A model generated the notes under the pieces. That model was not told the origin of the DNA and did not search any database. It worked only from the letters and a program-made list of their open reading frames with translations. Of a DNA stretch of 64,000 bases, positions 47,995 through 60,670 are shown piece by piece (position 1 is the first letter of the stretch; each line of letters opens with the position of its first letter). A program made the translations under genes and the position numbers. This stretch comes from Saccopteryx bilineata (lineage: Eukaryota; Chordata; Mammalia; Chiroptera; Emballonuridae): assembly GCF_036850765.1 (NCBI RefSeq), contig NC_089493.1:187521140-187585139 (forward strand). The letters are read 5' to 3'.

Positions 47995-49995
47995 CTTTTT
48001 CTGCTCAAGATGAATTAGGAGTAGAGAAGGAAACTCAGCTACCCAGCCTGAGGAAACAGGAAGTGCAAAGGCCCTGAGGCTAGAGAGAGATCTTAAAAGC
48101 CACACCAAGAACTTCGAATTTTTTCTCTAAGGAAGATGGGAAACCTGGAGAGATTCAAGCAGAGCAGTACGACAAGGTTTAACAAGCAACGGAAGGAACA
48201 TGGTGAAAAGAGACTGCAGAATTGGAATAGCTATGTTTTTCCTGACCAATTTATGTTCACATTGGAATTCACAGACTATATGAATGATTATAGATTTTCT
48301 TTTCAAGAAAAAAAAGTGTGTATTTCTATACATAGAAAAATTGTGTCTAGGCATGGTGTTTTGAAAGTCTATACCCTTTTTGGTCCATTCTTGATGAGTC
48401 TCTTTTAATTAGATTTCTTGAAGGAAAATACTTTATTGAGGCCACATAAGAACTTAGTTCTTTCCTTATACTATTTGGAAAGTTGGGGGAAAAAAACAAA
48501 CAAACCCATAATATTTTAAAGGAAAGAGTCAACCTAGCATTGCTATATATCCTGCAGATAGAGACCAATTTAAGCAGAGACATAAAGAAAAATCTAGAAA
48601 GTTCTTTTCAAGCTGTGATACTATTTCCATGTATGAATATTATTGCATGTAAAAAGCTTCATGGGATAGAAAACTTAATATAATTTGTGCTAGGTGTTGA
48701 AACTATGTAATAATATTAGATAAAGGTCCTACTAAAGATGCACCAGCATCTTAAATAAAAATATTATTGGTATGGATTTTAGGTATTTTTGACTTTTAAC
48801 TTTTGATTACTAGGTAGTATGATGTGTTTACCTTGCTTTAGGATTTTGGGATTTTTACTATTATTATTATTATTATTATTGTTATTATTATTATAAAATC
48901 AAGCTTATCCAGCAGTTTTATTGTTCTAAAAATTGTATTATCTCTTTAAAAAGATTGACATGTTTTGTGAATTGAAAAATGCTGCCTTGTTTTCCAAAAC
49001 GAATAGCCACATTTCCCATTTCAGTAGTGGTCTTCCCTTTCTGCCCTTTGAATAAATTCTGGGGAAATGTCTGATGTGCCTGCATTTATCTTAGAGTTTG
49101 ACAAATGGAATTAATGCCAAAGTGTTAAGCCATTACTGTGAAGGGGGCCAGAGGTCTTACTAATACATTTGCTGTTTTACTTTCTCTGTATGTTCTGTGC
49201 ATTAAAATGTGGCTTAATGATGTCCTCAGAAAGTATATGATCTGATCGTTGGTGGTGGTGTTGGAAAATAGTTGGCCACTGTTTCCAAAAGAGTGTCTTG
49301 GTGTGGTAGTCAATCCACAATGTTGGAAGGGTAAGGAGAGGATTCATGGATGGATATGCAGCAAAGGACCCAAAGGAACAGCCAACTGATAGCCCCAGTC
49401 TCGGAAGTATATATAGACAATGGTCCAGAGTTTCCACTCTTGGACTAAGAACCAGCCTCTACCAGCATTAACTACCTTTGGAAGGGGATTCTCATCAGGA
49501 ATGTAAGGGCATGGGCACCTTGAAGTCTGTATCTCTCAAGTCAGTATCTGAGGCGGTGCTTAGTTCCATCACAGAGACAGAGCAGCAGAACATCAAGCCC
49601 TCTTGAGAGGAAAGAAAACCAATGATTGATCTCTTTAGCCCCACCTTTCCCCGTGGTTTGCCCCCCTTCCTCCTCCTCACAAACATCTCTTCATCTCCTG
49701 TCCCCTCTCTTACCCATTTCAAAGTAGACCCAGGCTTCCACTACCCACAGGCATAGGAAAGCCTCAGGGCAAAGTGGAATCAAACCACTGTAGTAATTCA
49801 TCTTTAGCTTTTTGAGCTTCCTAGAGCCCGGGTCTTCAGACTTTAAGAAGTGTCAAGGATAATTTTCACCATCAGACAATTATGTTTGCCTTAATTCATC
49901 TTGTTGAATTGAAAACCTGGCTCTTGTATTTGAAAACACAATTTCACTGTATTGCAGTCTGCTTTCAAATTAGCTTTTTCTTAAAAAAAAAATAG
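47995..49995. other. Unique sequence; (ATT)n at 48858-48893; ancient repeat relic
   Basis: About 48040-48190 (GGAAGTGCAAAGGCCCTGAGGC, then GAAACCTGGAGAGATTCAAGCAGAGCAGTACGAC) is a relic of a widespread ancient mammalian repeat that I cannot name with certainty. An interrupted (ATT)n run lies at 48858-48893. The rest is unique with no gene. Confidence 0.5.
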
Positions 49996-49999
49996 TATC

Positions 50000-50115
50000 A
50001 ATGCATTCTTTATTTCTAAGGGCAGGGATTTTGTCATATTCATCTCTAAAACCTTGCAATGCCTAGATCAGTACTTTGGACAAAGTAGATGCATATTAAA
50101 TGCTTCAGTTGAATT
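50000..50115 (+). repeat. L2 LINE 3' end fragment
   Basis: AAGGGCAGGGATTTTGTCATATTCATCTCTAAAACCTTGCAATGCC and ACAAAGTAGATGCATATTAAATGCTTCAGTTGAA match the L2 terminal segment. Confidence 0.75.
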
Positions 50116-50119
50116 ATAT

Positions 50120-52868
50120 CAAAATCTCCTACCATCCTTTAAAGAAATTTTAGTCCGCTCTGCTTCTCATACATGCCTACGGGCAATCTAAACCTATAGA
50201 TGAAAGGCTTTCTATATGCTTTGTATTTAAAATTACTGTTTTTTCCTTGGTGAACAGAATAGAGTTGTCCCTGAACTTCTTTTTAAATTGGAATACTAGA
50301 ATGATTAAAGTTTGGTATTATTTATCTATCAAAAATTATTTTCTACTCAAGATCCTGCCTTAAAAATATTCAAATTTTCTAAAGCCACTGTGCCAAATAA
50401 TCTAAGTTCATAGGACACAAAGTAGCAAATTTATTTGATGCTGACATATTCTGTAAGTTTTCCTTTCAAGAAGGTCTATGTAAAATCCATTGAGCATAAA
50501 AAAAGAACCTCTATTTCTAGTACCACTGATACCTTTTTGAGCTCCTCTTGGTTGGGAATTTAGCATTAACAAAAGAATTTGTGATGTCTTATATACTCTG
50601 CTTTAATCTAATATTCGGCTGTGATATCATTCATAATTACTATGTATTTAAATCTCAGTTTGGTATTCAGGTGTCAAAGGAAAAACAGTACTGGGAAAGT
50701 CTTCATTATCAGTTATGAGCTGCTGTAAAACTCACAGTGTTAAAACATCCCTTGGAATAGACATTAGAGACTTAAAAAAGGAATGATATAAAATTGATCA
50801 AAACCTATATTTCAAAGCAGCTTTCCCCACCGTCCATGAGGGGAAAAGGAAGAAGAGAGGCTTTAGATAGAAGTGGTTTAGGGTTATTTCATACATGAAC
50901 ACTCAAAATCCAGCAGACAGTGAGTGCTATCCTTTCTCAGAAAACTTCAAATGGTAGATACATAAGTACATAAATGTATGGTTAGGTGGATGGATATACT
51001 AAACCAGGAATAAACCATCTCACCGCGAGCTTCATCTCTCTGGGAAGAAACGAAATCATATAGAGGCTCATTGACAGCAGAGGTTAATCAGGATTCTGGG
51101 GGGACATCTCCCGTGCAGTCGCTGACAAGCATTTCATCAGGGAAGGAGTCTGAAGCTTCAATGAGATTCTAGAGAACAGACCCACCAGGAGCCAGATTGC
51201 TGGGAGGAGGAGAGATCAGAGCTGTGTGGGGTGGATGGACCTGAATATTGACAGCGGTCAGCATCTCTTCCGGGAGGGGTGCCCCTTTCACTCCGCCCAG
51301 AAATCCCTCCACCCAGAACCACATAGCACCTAGCAGCAACATTCCTTATCATTGCCATCGTGCATTCCCACACTAAAGAACTTAATAGATCATTAGATTT
51401 TTCCATCAGAAAGTCCACACTTTAACATTCTATCTGACTCCTGTACATATGTTATATGCCCACTCCAATTGTGAATAATGTCTTTCAGTTATTAATCTGG
51501 CTTCCGGTATCACACATTTATTCCAGGAATATTTTATCCTTTCCATCCATTCTACTTCTTTGGGAAGAAAAAAATAAATAAAGTTAAAATAATTATCTTT
51601 ATGGGTGGGTGGAGAGGTTGTTGTTTGATTTTGTTTGAGTTTATTTTGATTTATCAGACTCATTCACAATGTTCAATCAGGTATGTTTTCCTATTAATAT
51701 TACTAGAAATTGGGGACCAAACTTACCTGATCTAGACAATAAGACTGAAAATATTAGATTATTTTGGAGAATATAAAGATGTAAATGCAACATTTGAAGC
51801 ATGGCAGAATTTAATCATAGCCCAGTAACAAGTTCTCATCACAAGAATGGATTATAATAATTAAGACCAGATTATTAATTAGAGAAAGAAATAGAATAGA
51901 AGCATAGGAGAGGAACTTCCAAGATACATATTATGGAGAGAGTGCCAGAATTATTTTTAGAATTTATTTTTGGACCATCTGGTGTCTTTGTGTTTATCTG
52001 TGGTACCCAAGAAAAATAGATTCTGGTGATGTTTAAATTGTTTCCAGTGTCTTGGGTAGGATTATATTGCTATGTCCTTGGGTAGGGAAGTGTTACAATA
52101 GTTTTCAGTTCTTTTCCTTTCTGTTGCCTTATTTTTTTAGACTTTTTTTCTTAAGGAAAATGCCCAACATATTCATTACATAGTCACATAGCAAATGTCT
52201 TATGATCTCCAAAGCCAGTCTCCTTTTTATTAAACTAAATAAAAACCACCCAAATCTATTTTGTCAGCAGCTTATCAAGAAGCATTTTTTTATTTCTTTG
52301 GTTTGTCTCATCTCTCCTTCACACTGCGTTCGAAGGGCAGTTCTGTATTTGAAAGACTGAATGAACACTTGGATGGTGATTGATTTCCTCCATCACATCC
52401 CTGCTGGATGTGCACCCCGTCGTTTTCCAATAGGGCAACCAGCTCTGAATTCTCAGTTCCAGTCAGATCCCCAAGGACTAGAGTATGGCAAAAAAGCCCA
52501 AGACCCTTTGTTACCCGGAACTCTAGCCATCAAAGACAGTACCGCTGATGGGGCAGAACCTGCCTCTCGCGCTGTTTGCCTGATCCTGAGGATACATTGA
52601 TGACTTTGATCCCTAAAGCAGTAAATCTGACACTTGTCAGCAACGCTACTCAATTCCCTTCCTCCTCATTTTGAATAGAGGGATGTTTAAAGCCGTTGTC
52701 TTCTCCTTAGAATCACCAATTTACGATAGACGGTGGGACCATCTCCCCTGGCTGTCCTGACGTTGTCCGTGGCCCAGTTTGGAGACATGTGCATATGGAA
52801 CAGGAGACCTTTTGCACAATGAAAGCAGTGTGTCACAGCTGGATAATTTACGATAACATTGAAGGACT
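50120..52868. other. Unique sequence
   Basis: No repeat recognised with confidence and no gene. Somewhat GC-richer patches at 51060-51340 and 52390-52590 have short frames without domains. Confidence 0.45.
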
Positions 52869-52884
52869 TAAAATAGTTTATTCT

Positions 52885-53290
52885 GGCCCTGGCCGGTTGG
52901 CTCAGTGGTAGAGCATTGGCCTGGTTTGTGGAGATTCCTGTTTTTGATTCCCAGCTAGGGCACACAGGAGAAGCACCCATCTGCTTCTCTGCCCTTCTCT
53001 CTCCTTTCTCTCTCTCTCTCTCTCTCTTCTCCTCCTGCAGCCAAGGCTTCATTGGAACAACGTTGACCCGGGTGCTGAGGATGGCTTCATGGCCTCCCCC
53101 TCAGTGGCTAGAATGGCTCCTGTTGCAACCGAACAATGCCCCAGATGGGCAGAGCATCGCCCCCTGGTGGGCATGGTGGGTGGATCCTGGTCGGGTGCAT
53201 GTGAGAGTCTGCCTGTCTGCCTCCCCACTTCTCATATCAGAAAAATACACACACACACACACACACAAAAAAAAAAAAAATAGGAAAAAA
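52885..53290 (+). mobile_element. tRNA-derived SINE type A, older copy
   Basis: GGCCCTGGCCGGTTGGCTCAG head, altered B box (TTTTTGATTCC), CT-rich block, full body, and a tail with an internal (AC)n stretch at about 53248-53266. Target duplication AAATAGTTTATTCT (52871-52884) and AAACAGTTTATTCT (53291-53304) agree at 13 of 14. It carries a single GCAGAGC unit and a CTCF-core-like site on the minus strand at 53157-53170. Confidence 0.93.
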
Positions 53291-53309
53291 AAACAGTTTA
53301 TTCTGCAAA

Positions 53310-54420
53310 CATCATGGCTTCCTGTATCTTCAGTTCATCTTAATCTGTTTTAGTGCCCGGCCTCTCTCAAAAATCTCTTTTGAATGCAGAGTTATTCATT
53401 TTAGAGAATAGCTGTAAGAGGAAAGAAGAATAAAACAAAATTAGCAGTTGATCAAGAGTCCTTCAGGCTGCCACCCTTTCCATTAACAAGTTGGTGTGAT
53501 GGCAGTGCAGCGCTGGCTGTTCCCGGCACATTATGATAGAATCTCCCTGACAGAGAGTAAAACGAAATGAAACGAAAACTTGATCTGAGAGAGGGCAGCC
53601 TGCCTCCCTATTAGCATTTTAATGTAATGGGGCCGGTGTGGTGTCTTAGGCTCAGGTCCCTGAAAGGCTTTCTCATTTAAGCGTCCCTTCGCCCTATCAA
53701 GTCAGTGAGCTTTTTATCCAGATGTGTTGAGTTTTTACTTTATTTTTATCTTATTTTTAAAAATTGCCTCCGCTTTCCTATTGGCGAATGGAAGGTGTTT
53801 TATCAGACATCATTTTTCAGCAGAAATCTAAGGCTGCTTCTTGATGACACATTGTAAGTCTTCATCAAGACTACAGTATGCAGTTACAGAAAACAAAACA
53901 AAACAAAAAACCTGTAAGAGTGCCTTTGTTCAAGTGGTTTCCTGCAAAAGAAATGGGTCAATTATTATTGTTATAATTATTATTATCGCTTTAAATTATC
54001 CTCTGCCTTACACAGGAATAAAATAAGGAAAAAGATTTTTCTTTTAATTTTAAGGAGATCAATTTATTATTAATTGGAGTCACCACATTAATTCTGAAAC
54101 ATTGGGTTAAAGGGGGTGGAGGTGGTCATTAGCTCTCCAAATGGACGTTTTTGTTCCCCGTGGATGGGAATGCTGCTGAGACTTTTTCTTTTTAATTCAT
54201 TCTAGTTCTGTTAAGACCCTTGTTTCTTTTCCCCAAAGGGCTTCCCAGACCTGGACTTTGTGACCTGGTTTAAGAACCAGAGAGTTAGATTATTCTTCTG
54301 AAATTGTAACTCAAACATTATCTTTGGAGGTTTTGTTGATCAGTTATTAACCTGAAGCAAACTACATGAGTCATTTTGACCCCCATAAGGATGACAGTAG
54401 CTTTCATAATGGTTATTTCA
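53310..54420. other. Unique sequence with possible conserved element
   Basis: The segment 53490-53800 is repeat-free (for example CTATTAGCATTTTAATGTAATGGGGCC, TCATTTAAGCGTCCC) and looks like a conserved element. A (TTA)-rich run lies at about 53962-53988. No gene. Confidence 0.4.
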
Positions 54421-54423
54421 AAT

Positions 54424-54605
54424 TCTTTCTTTCCTTCCTTTCTTTCTTCCTTCCTCCCTCCCTCCCTCCCTTTCTTCCTTTTCCTTTTCCTTCCTTCCTT
54501 CCTTCCTTCCTTCCTTCCTTCCTTCCTTCCTTCCTTCCTTCCTTCCTTCCTTCCTTCCTTCCCCTTTCTTCCCTTTCTTCCTTTCTTCCTTTCTTTCTTC
54601 CTTTC
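54424..54605. repeat. (CCTT)n polypyrimidine microsatellite
   Basis: A CCTT/CTTT/CCTC mixture with a pure CCTT core at about 54489-54560. The long frames on both strands here are repeat translations. Confidence 0.97.
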
Positions 54606-54609
54606 AATT

Positions 54610-56528
54610 TGCTCCCCTCTCAGCAAAGACTCAGAATTCTTTCTATACCTGGATGTCTGGAAGGAAAGGAGAATCTGAAAATTTGAGAACAAAAATAAAT
54701 ACATAAAGGCCTATTTTTATTACTATCACTTTTATCAAAAGGGGAAAGTCTTACTTTTTGAATTTCTTAAGTAGCCACCCAACAGATCTGACTCGCTCTT
54801 TTTCTTTTTCTTTTCTTTTTTAAATTTTATTTCCTGACACACTGTGTTAAAACTTCCCTTGACAGAATCACTTCTCATGTGGATATTCCCAACCAAAGAG
54901 TCTTTTCACATCAAAGTTACACTTTGAAGCTTTCTAGCAAAGTAGCAGCTGGCCCAGCTATGACAGCGGCAGTAATTTATTTGCGTCGTTCTATTGGAGA
55001 AAAAAAAAGTTTCATCCTTATTTAAATAGCAGTTTTAAAGCCTAATTAACTAAATTGATAGCTTTGTGTACATAAATTGCCATAACAGAAGAAGGGAATG
55101 TGCAAGACAGGCTGTGGAGAGAGGGGGCTGCCTGCCCTTGTCGAAGAAGGCTTCTCTATTGAGCGCGTCTGTGTGAGCCCTGTGTGTGCCGGGGCCTTTC
55201 GGTCGGGTTATCATTTTTTAAACGAGGGAGGCGATCTGTATGGAAACAACATCTTTAAATGCTTAGATGCTAATCTAGCCGCAGCCGTCAGGAGGATGAG
55301 ACCTGTTCATTACTCAGAGATTTATTACTGTGATGCCTTTATATATAAGGTACACACACTAATGCCTTTGAAAATTAGGATTCTATAAAATAAAATAATG
55401 AAAAAAGAGCCTCACCCCATCGGCCCAGAGATCAGCGGAGAAGGGGAGGTGGGTATCATAACTTTGCTAAAGTGTTTTCCTTGCCCTGTGAATGTCTGCG
55501 TATCTGGTATGTCTTATGAAACTCAAATCGCAGCTTATTTGTTCACGAAACACAGCCATGTACAAACGTATTTCGCATATATGTTACTTCCCCAAATATA
55601 GTCAGTATTACACTACTAAATATACTGTTTGTATAGCAGTTATAATACAGTGCTATTTTCCTTTCTCTAAGAGTTATTTAATATATACCAGTAATTATGC
55701 ATTTATTTGTAAGGTTATATAAAATGCTTATGTATCTGTGTATGTATGTATGTATGCATTTATTTATTATTAGGGTGAACCAACTGAAATTTCTAGTATT
55801 TAGCTGCATTTGACCTAAAGAAATGATCATTCTATGTGATTCAGTGTACTGTATATGAAAGTGAATATAATTATATTTGATATATATTCATTCAAAGTAA
55901 AACCTGGGATAGTTTTTCTAATGATTTTTTTTTCTTTGACCATGAATTGGATGAAAGCTATGGATATCTCCTTTGAAAAACTCAGAGTGGTTTAAAACTT
56001 TGCGTGCAATTTGATAGTGTTTACAGCTTTCTGAAGAGCACCATGTAATTAATGTACTACCTCTTAATCTTCCCCCAGTGCACGAAGTTATAAAGGGGGG
56101 TGGACACCAGAGGACCAAATGGTGGCCAAAGGGACAGTTGATGTTGTAAGGACAGACTACAGGCCGAGCGCTCACAACGTTTTCTAAATGACCACTTTGG
56201 GGAGAAAAACTACAGTCTAAGGCCATTAGTGTTGATTCTCTGGATAGTAAATGGTCCCCGCGTTAGCCTCCTGTGACTTCTTCCTTTGTGAGGCCTGGCT
56301 TTGCAGCGTGCAAGGCAGGCAAGAGCAATTGCTCTCTCAGACCCCGACACTGTGGACCTTGGACTGAATTTCATCTCTGTCCTCCTCCACCAATTTTTTT
56401 CTCCCAGTGTGTTATCTGGTCCCGAAACCATTTCCTTGGTAATCAGAGGAAACAGTGGGCTTGAACCTAAGTAACAGACTCTAGGAAAAGCCGAGGAGAA
56501 ACTGGTAAGTTCCCAAGATACAAATCTT
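54610..56528. other. Unique sequence with strong candidate conserved element
   Basis: About 54930-55370 is repeat-free, with TAATTA at 55043-55048, GCCTAATTAACTAAATTGATAGC and CpG-bearing words (TTTGCGTCGTTC, TTGAGCGCGTCTG). A short (TATG)n run is at about 55733-55756. No exon signature was found for the frames at 55098-55388 or 55398-55601. Confidence 0.4.
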
Positions 56529-56537
56529 CGTCTGGAG

Positions 56538-56888
56538 CAGGGGTAGTCAACCTTTTTATACCTACCGCCCACTTTTGTGTCTGTTAGTAGTAAAATTTTC
56601 TAACCGCCCACCGCTTCCACAGTAATGGTGATTTATAAAGTAGGGAAGTAACTTTACTTTTTAAAATTTATAAAGCAGAGTTACAGCAAGTTAAAGCATA
56701 TAATAATAATAATTACTTACCAAGTACTTTATGTCGGATTTTCGCTATTTGGCAGAATAAATCTTTATAAAACAACTTACTACAGTTAAATCTATCTTTT
56801 GATTTATACTTTGGTTGCTCCACTACAGCCCACCATGAAAGCCAGAATGCCCACTAGGGGGCGGTAGGGACCAGGTTGACCACCACTG
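56538..56888. mobile_element. Non-autonomous hAT MITE, 351 bp, perfect 8-bp target duplication, CTCF-like site
   Basis: Ends CAGGGGTAGTCAACCT and, as complement, CAGTGGTGGTCAACCT (14 of 16). GTCTGGAG sits directly outside both ends (56530-56537 and 56889-56896), a perfect hAT target duplication. The interior is AT-rich with no transposase. Near the right end, 56851-56864 reads CCACTAGGGGGCGG, which fits the CTCF core consensus at every position. Confidence 0.93.
56851..56864 (+). promoter_or_regulatory. Possible CTCF-binding motif in hAT MITE
   Basis: CCACTAGGGGGCGG agrees with the published core CCASYAGRKGGCRS at all 14 positions. It lies inside the transposon, so related copies may have carried the site across the genome. 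Occupancy cannot be seen from sequence. Confidence 0.45.
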
Positions 56889-56929
56889 GTCTGGAGGGTG
56901 AGTTTAGAAGCAGCCTTTACAGACCACCT

Positions 56930-57135
56930 ATCTCCACTCACCTCTTTGAAATGCATGGTGACAACACACTGATCTCGCTGGGGTTAATGACTGACTGATT
57001 AACAACAGAGAGCACATTTGCAGGCAAATGAGCTGTAATAATTGTTCCGGGAAGTCTTTTTGAAGCAAATATTTTCAATAGGCTTATGAGGGCTCTTGGA
57101 GTGACTTCTTCCCTCAGCTCAGACAAACCTCTCCC
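56930..57135. other. Repeat-free segment, possible conserved element
   Basis: GGGGTTAATGACTGACTGATTAAC, GCAGGCAAATGAGCTGTAATAATTG and similar words cluster here. No gene or repeat is recognised. Confidence 0.3.
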
Positions 57136-57659
57136 CATTTCTAACCTTTTGTGCTTTCTTCCAGGATGGTGGAAAAGTCCACCACACTTATCCCAAATAA
57201 CCTAAAAAGCAGTGCTGGCTCATTCCATCTAAAGCACTTCGGCTCATTGGTAACTGAAGGAGCTGCTTTGATTCAAAGTCCGGGTTTGCTACTTTAAGGA
57301 CCAACAGTTTGAACTGAAAACCCAGGACGACTCCACGTGCCTGTTTTCCTGTGCTTTAGAAAATGACTTTGATACTTTTCGCAAAACAGTGAAAGCGACA
57401 GTACTATATTATTTTTGTCTGTAGGTATCCAGTACATGGAGTATTTTAAAAAGGAGTATATTTCGACTTTCTTTTGACCAGTGTACCATTTTGATAACTA
57501 AAGCAATAATCCCTTGGGGTCCTGAAACCTCATCAAATTTGGATTGCTCCCCCTCGTCCTCCTAAGAATGACCACTTTGGCTCTATGCAAATGACAATGT
57601 GACAGTGGCCTTCAAAATTAAGCCTGTGTCAAAATCATCCTATAACGATCTAAAAGAAA

Positions 57660-57815
57660 AACAAACAAACAAACAGGAATTTCAGGCCTCACTCCCAGAG
57701 TTTCTACTTGAACAGGCCTGGAGTAGGACCCCACCATGTGCATTTTTAACAAGTAAAAGTGGTTCAGGTGATGCTGGTTCTAGACCCTTGCTTTGTGAAC
57801 ATTGTTCTAGATAAA
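57660..57815. repeat. Ancient hAT-Charlie MITE relic
   Basis: CTCACTCCCAGAGTTTCTACTTGAACAGGCCTGGAGTAGGACCCC, TGTGCATTTTTAACAAGTAAAAGTGGTTCAGGTGATGCTGGTTC follow the same Charlie MITE as at 12990. Confidence 0.7.
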
Positions 57816-57819
57816 TGGT

Positions 57820-58890
57820 CAACACTGGATGCCTATGGAGGCAGAGAGATGCTCACAGCTGGTACCCTCCTGCCCCTGAACTCACCCATGGACATGAACA
57901 GAATCCACTGCTCAGGGGAGGAACAACCAGCATATCACCTTGCCATTCTTGTTATGTTCTATGGCTTTCTGTTTTTCTTTTTATTCTAATTTCCATCATT
58001 TGCTTAGTCAACGTGCATTTATTGACAACTTCCGGGTCCCAGACTTTACGCTCAGGTCCTGAACGTACAGGGACTACAGTCTGATTAAGGATGTCACAAA
58101 AAGCCCTGCCATCACGGGGAAGAAGGGCGATGCATTAAGACAAATAGGGTCATTACAGCGCCAGGAGGATGGGTGCAGAGATCACAGTCACTCATCCACA
58201 TACTGTTTCTGTCCCATTTTTCTTCTTTCCCTTTCGAAACGCCTTACGTTTATTTTAGAGGGGTTTGGAGGTGATCGTGTATCATTATCACAGATGTTAA
58301 AACCAATACATTTTGTCATGCATAGAAGGTAAAGAAAATAAAGAAAAACATCTCCAATTGAACAAGTCCATTCAATTCTAGCTAGACATTTTTACCTGTG
58401 GAAGTGTCTGTTTCTGAGGTCTCTTGGTGGAAAAAAAAGGGGAAAAGAACAAATTCCAGAGAGATATTAAGGATATTCTAGCAATGGACGAAGATGTTCC
58501 CTTTGATGTTGTTGGAGTTGTTAAAAAAAATTAGAAATGGGAGGCTTTCTCATTATGTAATTCATGGTTATTTGTTGCTATGCCAAACATGCTATCTATA
58601 ATGATATTGGGATCACTAGGATGATTTGTCTCCTGTTTTCAGGAAAATAAAATAAATCTCAGCGAGAAAGAGCAGGAAAGTTCAAGAAAAATGAGATTGA
58701 CAGACTAGAGTAATAGTCTTTACCCACTAACTGAGCCTGAAACAGCCAGGGTGGAGGAGAGGGTGTATCAAAATGTAGTGTGCTGGACCAGACGACGGAC
58801 TGTTAGTATGACCTGTGCCTTCTTTATTGAGTCACCTCAGGTCAGCTGCATTGCCCCACCTGGAAAGGATACACTTTTAAATCTCTCCCC
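57820..58890. other. Mostly unique sequence
   Basis: GTGCATTTATTGACAACTTCCGGG and the following text to about 58115 hint at an ancient MIR/L2-type relic. The remainder is AT-rich without recognised elements or genes. Confidence 0.4.
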
Positions 58891-58892
58891 CT

Positions 58893-59390
58893 CTTTTATT
58901 GAGATATAATTGACATAGAACAACCCAGCATTATATTAGTTTAAGATATATATTGAAAAAAAAGATTACCCCATTCATTTTAGTTAATGTCCATCACCTC
59001 ACATAGGTATACATTTTTTTCTTGTGTTGGGAACTTTCAAGATCTACTTTCTTAACAACTTTCAAATATATATTTTAGCATTGTTAACAATAGTCACCAC
59101 GCTGTACATTATTACATTCCACGACATATTCATCTTATTGTTTTAAGTTTGTACCTTTTGATCACCTTCAGCCATTTCAACCATTCTTTAGCCCTCCTGA
59201 CAACCACCAATCCGTTCTCCATTTCTGAGGGTTTTTTAAGATTCTACATATAAGTTTATATCACCTACTATAACGCCCTCAATAATATTCTTATATATAA
59301 TGTGCTATTTATCCATTCATCCACTGAATGACACTTAGATCATTTCCAACTCTTCACTATTGTAAATAAATATCGTTGTATATTTAAAAT
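58893..59390 (+). mobile_element. Old L1 LINE 3' end
   Basis: TTTTATTGAGATATAATTGACATAG, TCCATCACCTCACATAGG, GGGAACTTTCAAGATCTACTTTCTTAACAACTTTCAAATAT, ATAGTCACCACGCTGTACATTA, GACAACCACCAATCCGTTCTCCATTTCTGAGG, TATCCATTCATCCACTGAATGACACTTAGATCATTTCC: a textbook L1M 3' UTR in the sense direction, with no reading frame. Confidence 0.92.
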
Positions 59391-60119
59391 CTCATGTTCT
59401 TAATGCAAAACAATAGCCATGATCCAACAAGTATTGTAAAAGGTGATTTTGTTTCCATAAATATTTGTCTGACTACCTCATGAAAGTGCAGTGATAGCAG
59501 TCATATTGGAGGTCACATTTTATTATAATGACTTTTATGCGATCCCTGCTCCTGATGTAGGAATTGGAAAATATAGTATCATATCAGAAAGTACCAATGG
59601 ATTGCAACTATCACCCAGACAAGACAGAAAAGTGAAGTAATTAACTTTATTTTCTTGGCTCTGAGTTGGTGAGCACCTGTGGCGACTCCTTTCCCGTCTC
59701 GATGAAAATCGTGAGTATACATACAGAAAGCAATTTGACATCAATATGGGAAGGGTAATTGCTGACAAATAATTCTACATCACTCCCCCTGGAACACCAC
59801 TGCATATAACATAAATCCATTTCTGTGGGGCTGAAATAGTACCCACAATTCTAAGGAGAAAGAGAAAAGAAGAAGGAACGAAACTTATTTTTACACTATT
59901 TTTTTTTCTAACTTTGGCATACATCGTCTCAATTTATTTTTAAACTCATTTAACAAATAATAAAACTTGGTCCCAGAGAGTAACGTAATTTAGACAGGTC
60001 ACCTTTTTAATTGATGGCATGACCACTATTAAAAACCAATTCTGATTGTCAGTCCCTGCTCAGTAATAACTTGTCACAATAAAAGTAGTATAAATGATAA
60101 AAATAACAACACTAATGGA

Positions 60120-60320
60120 TAACATTTATTGAGCGCTCATTATGAGTCAACTCTTTTACATGAATGATCTTATTTAATCCTCACAACAACCTATAAATCA
60201 AGAATTATTAGTCTCCTAATTTTGCAGATGAGAAAACGCAGCTCAGGCAATTGAAATGATTTCCCTGAGGTTATAGAACTAATAAATGGCGGTGCTGGGA
60301 CAACACACAGGCTCATCATA
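60120..60320 (-). repeat. MIR SINE
   Basis: Antisense MIR, well preserved: TTTATTGAGCGCTCATTATGAGTCAACTC, CTTATTTAATCCTCACAACAACC, TTTTGCAGATGAGAAAACGCAGCTCAGGCAATTGAAATGATTTCCCTGAGG, ATGGCGGTGCTGGGAC. Confidence 0.88.
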
Positions 60321-60439
60321 ACTATGTGAACTCTGGGGTTCTTGTGTCTCTATTCTCCAGCCATCTCAGAAGTATCTTACAAGGATGTTTAATTCCCGAA
60401 GACAGACATTGTTACAGAACAAATATCAGCTGTTAATAT

Positions 60440-60670
60440 TCACCTGCACCTCTGGGAACAGAAACTCTCAAGTTCTCTCTGAATCACTTGGGATGTTGTC
60501 ATCTGTTCCCACCTCCCAGGTTACATATCCACAGAGGCATTAACTCCTCTCATTAAGTGAATTTCCAGTCGGGGGTTAATAAGACGCTGTCATGCTTTGT
60601 GCGTCATTTGCATATAGGCCTTTCACTTCCTGATCCCAAAGCAAACAGCCTCACATATTCCTAGCCTACT
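60440..60670. other. Repeat-free segment with octamer motif
   Basis: ATTTGCAT (POU octamer) is at 60606-60613, directly after TGCGTC. GGGGGTTAATAAGACGCTG and CTCATTAAGTGAATTTCC lie upstream. It has the texture of a conserved element. No gene. Confidence 0.35.

Noticed and set aside
54318..54704. Frames of 100-128 codons across the CCTT tract
   Set aside because: They are translations of a tetranucleotide repeat (KEGR and FLPS periodicities).
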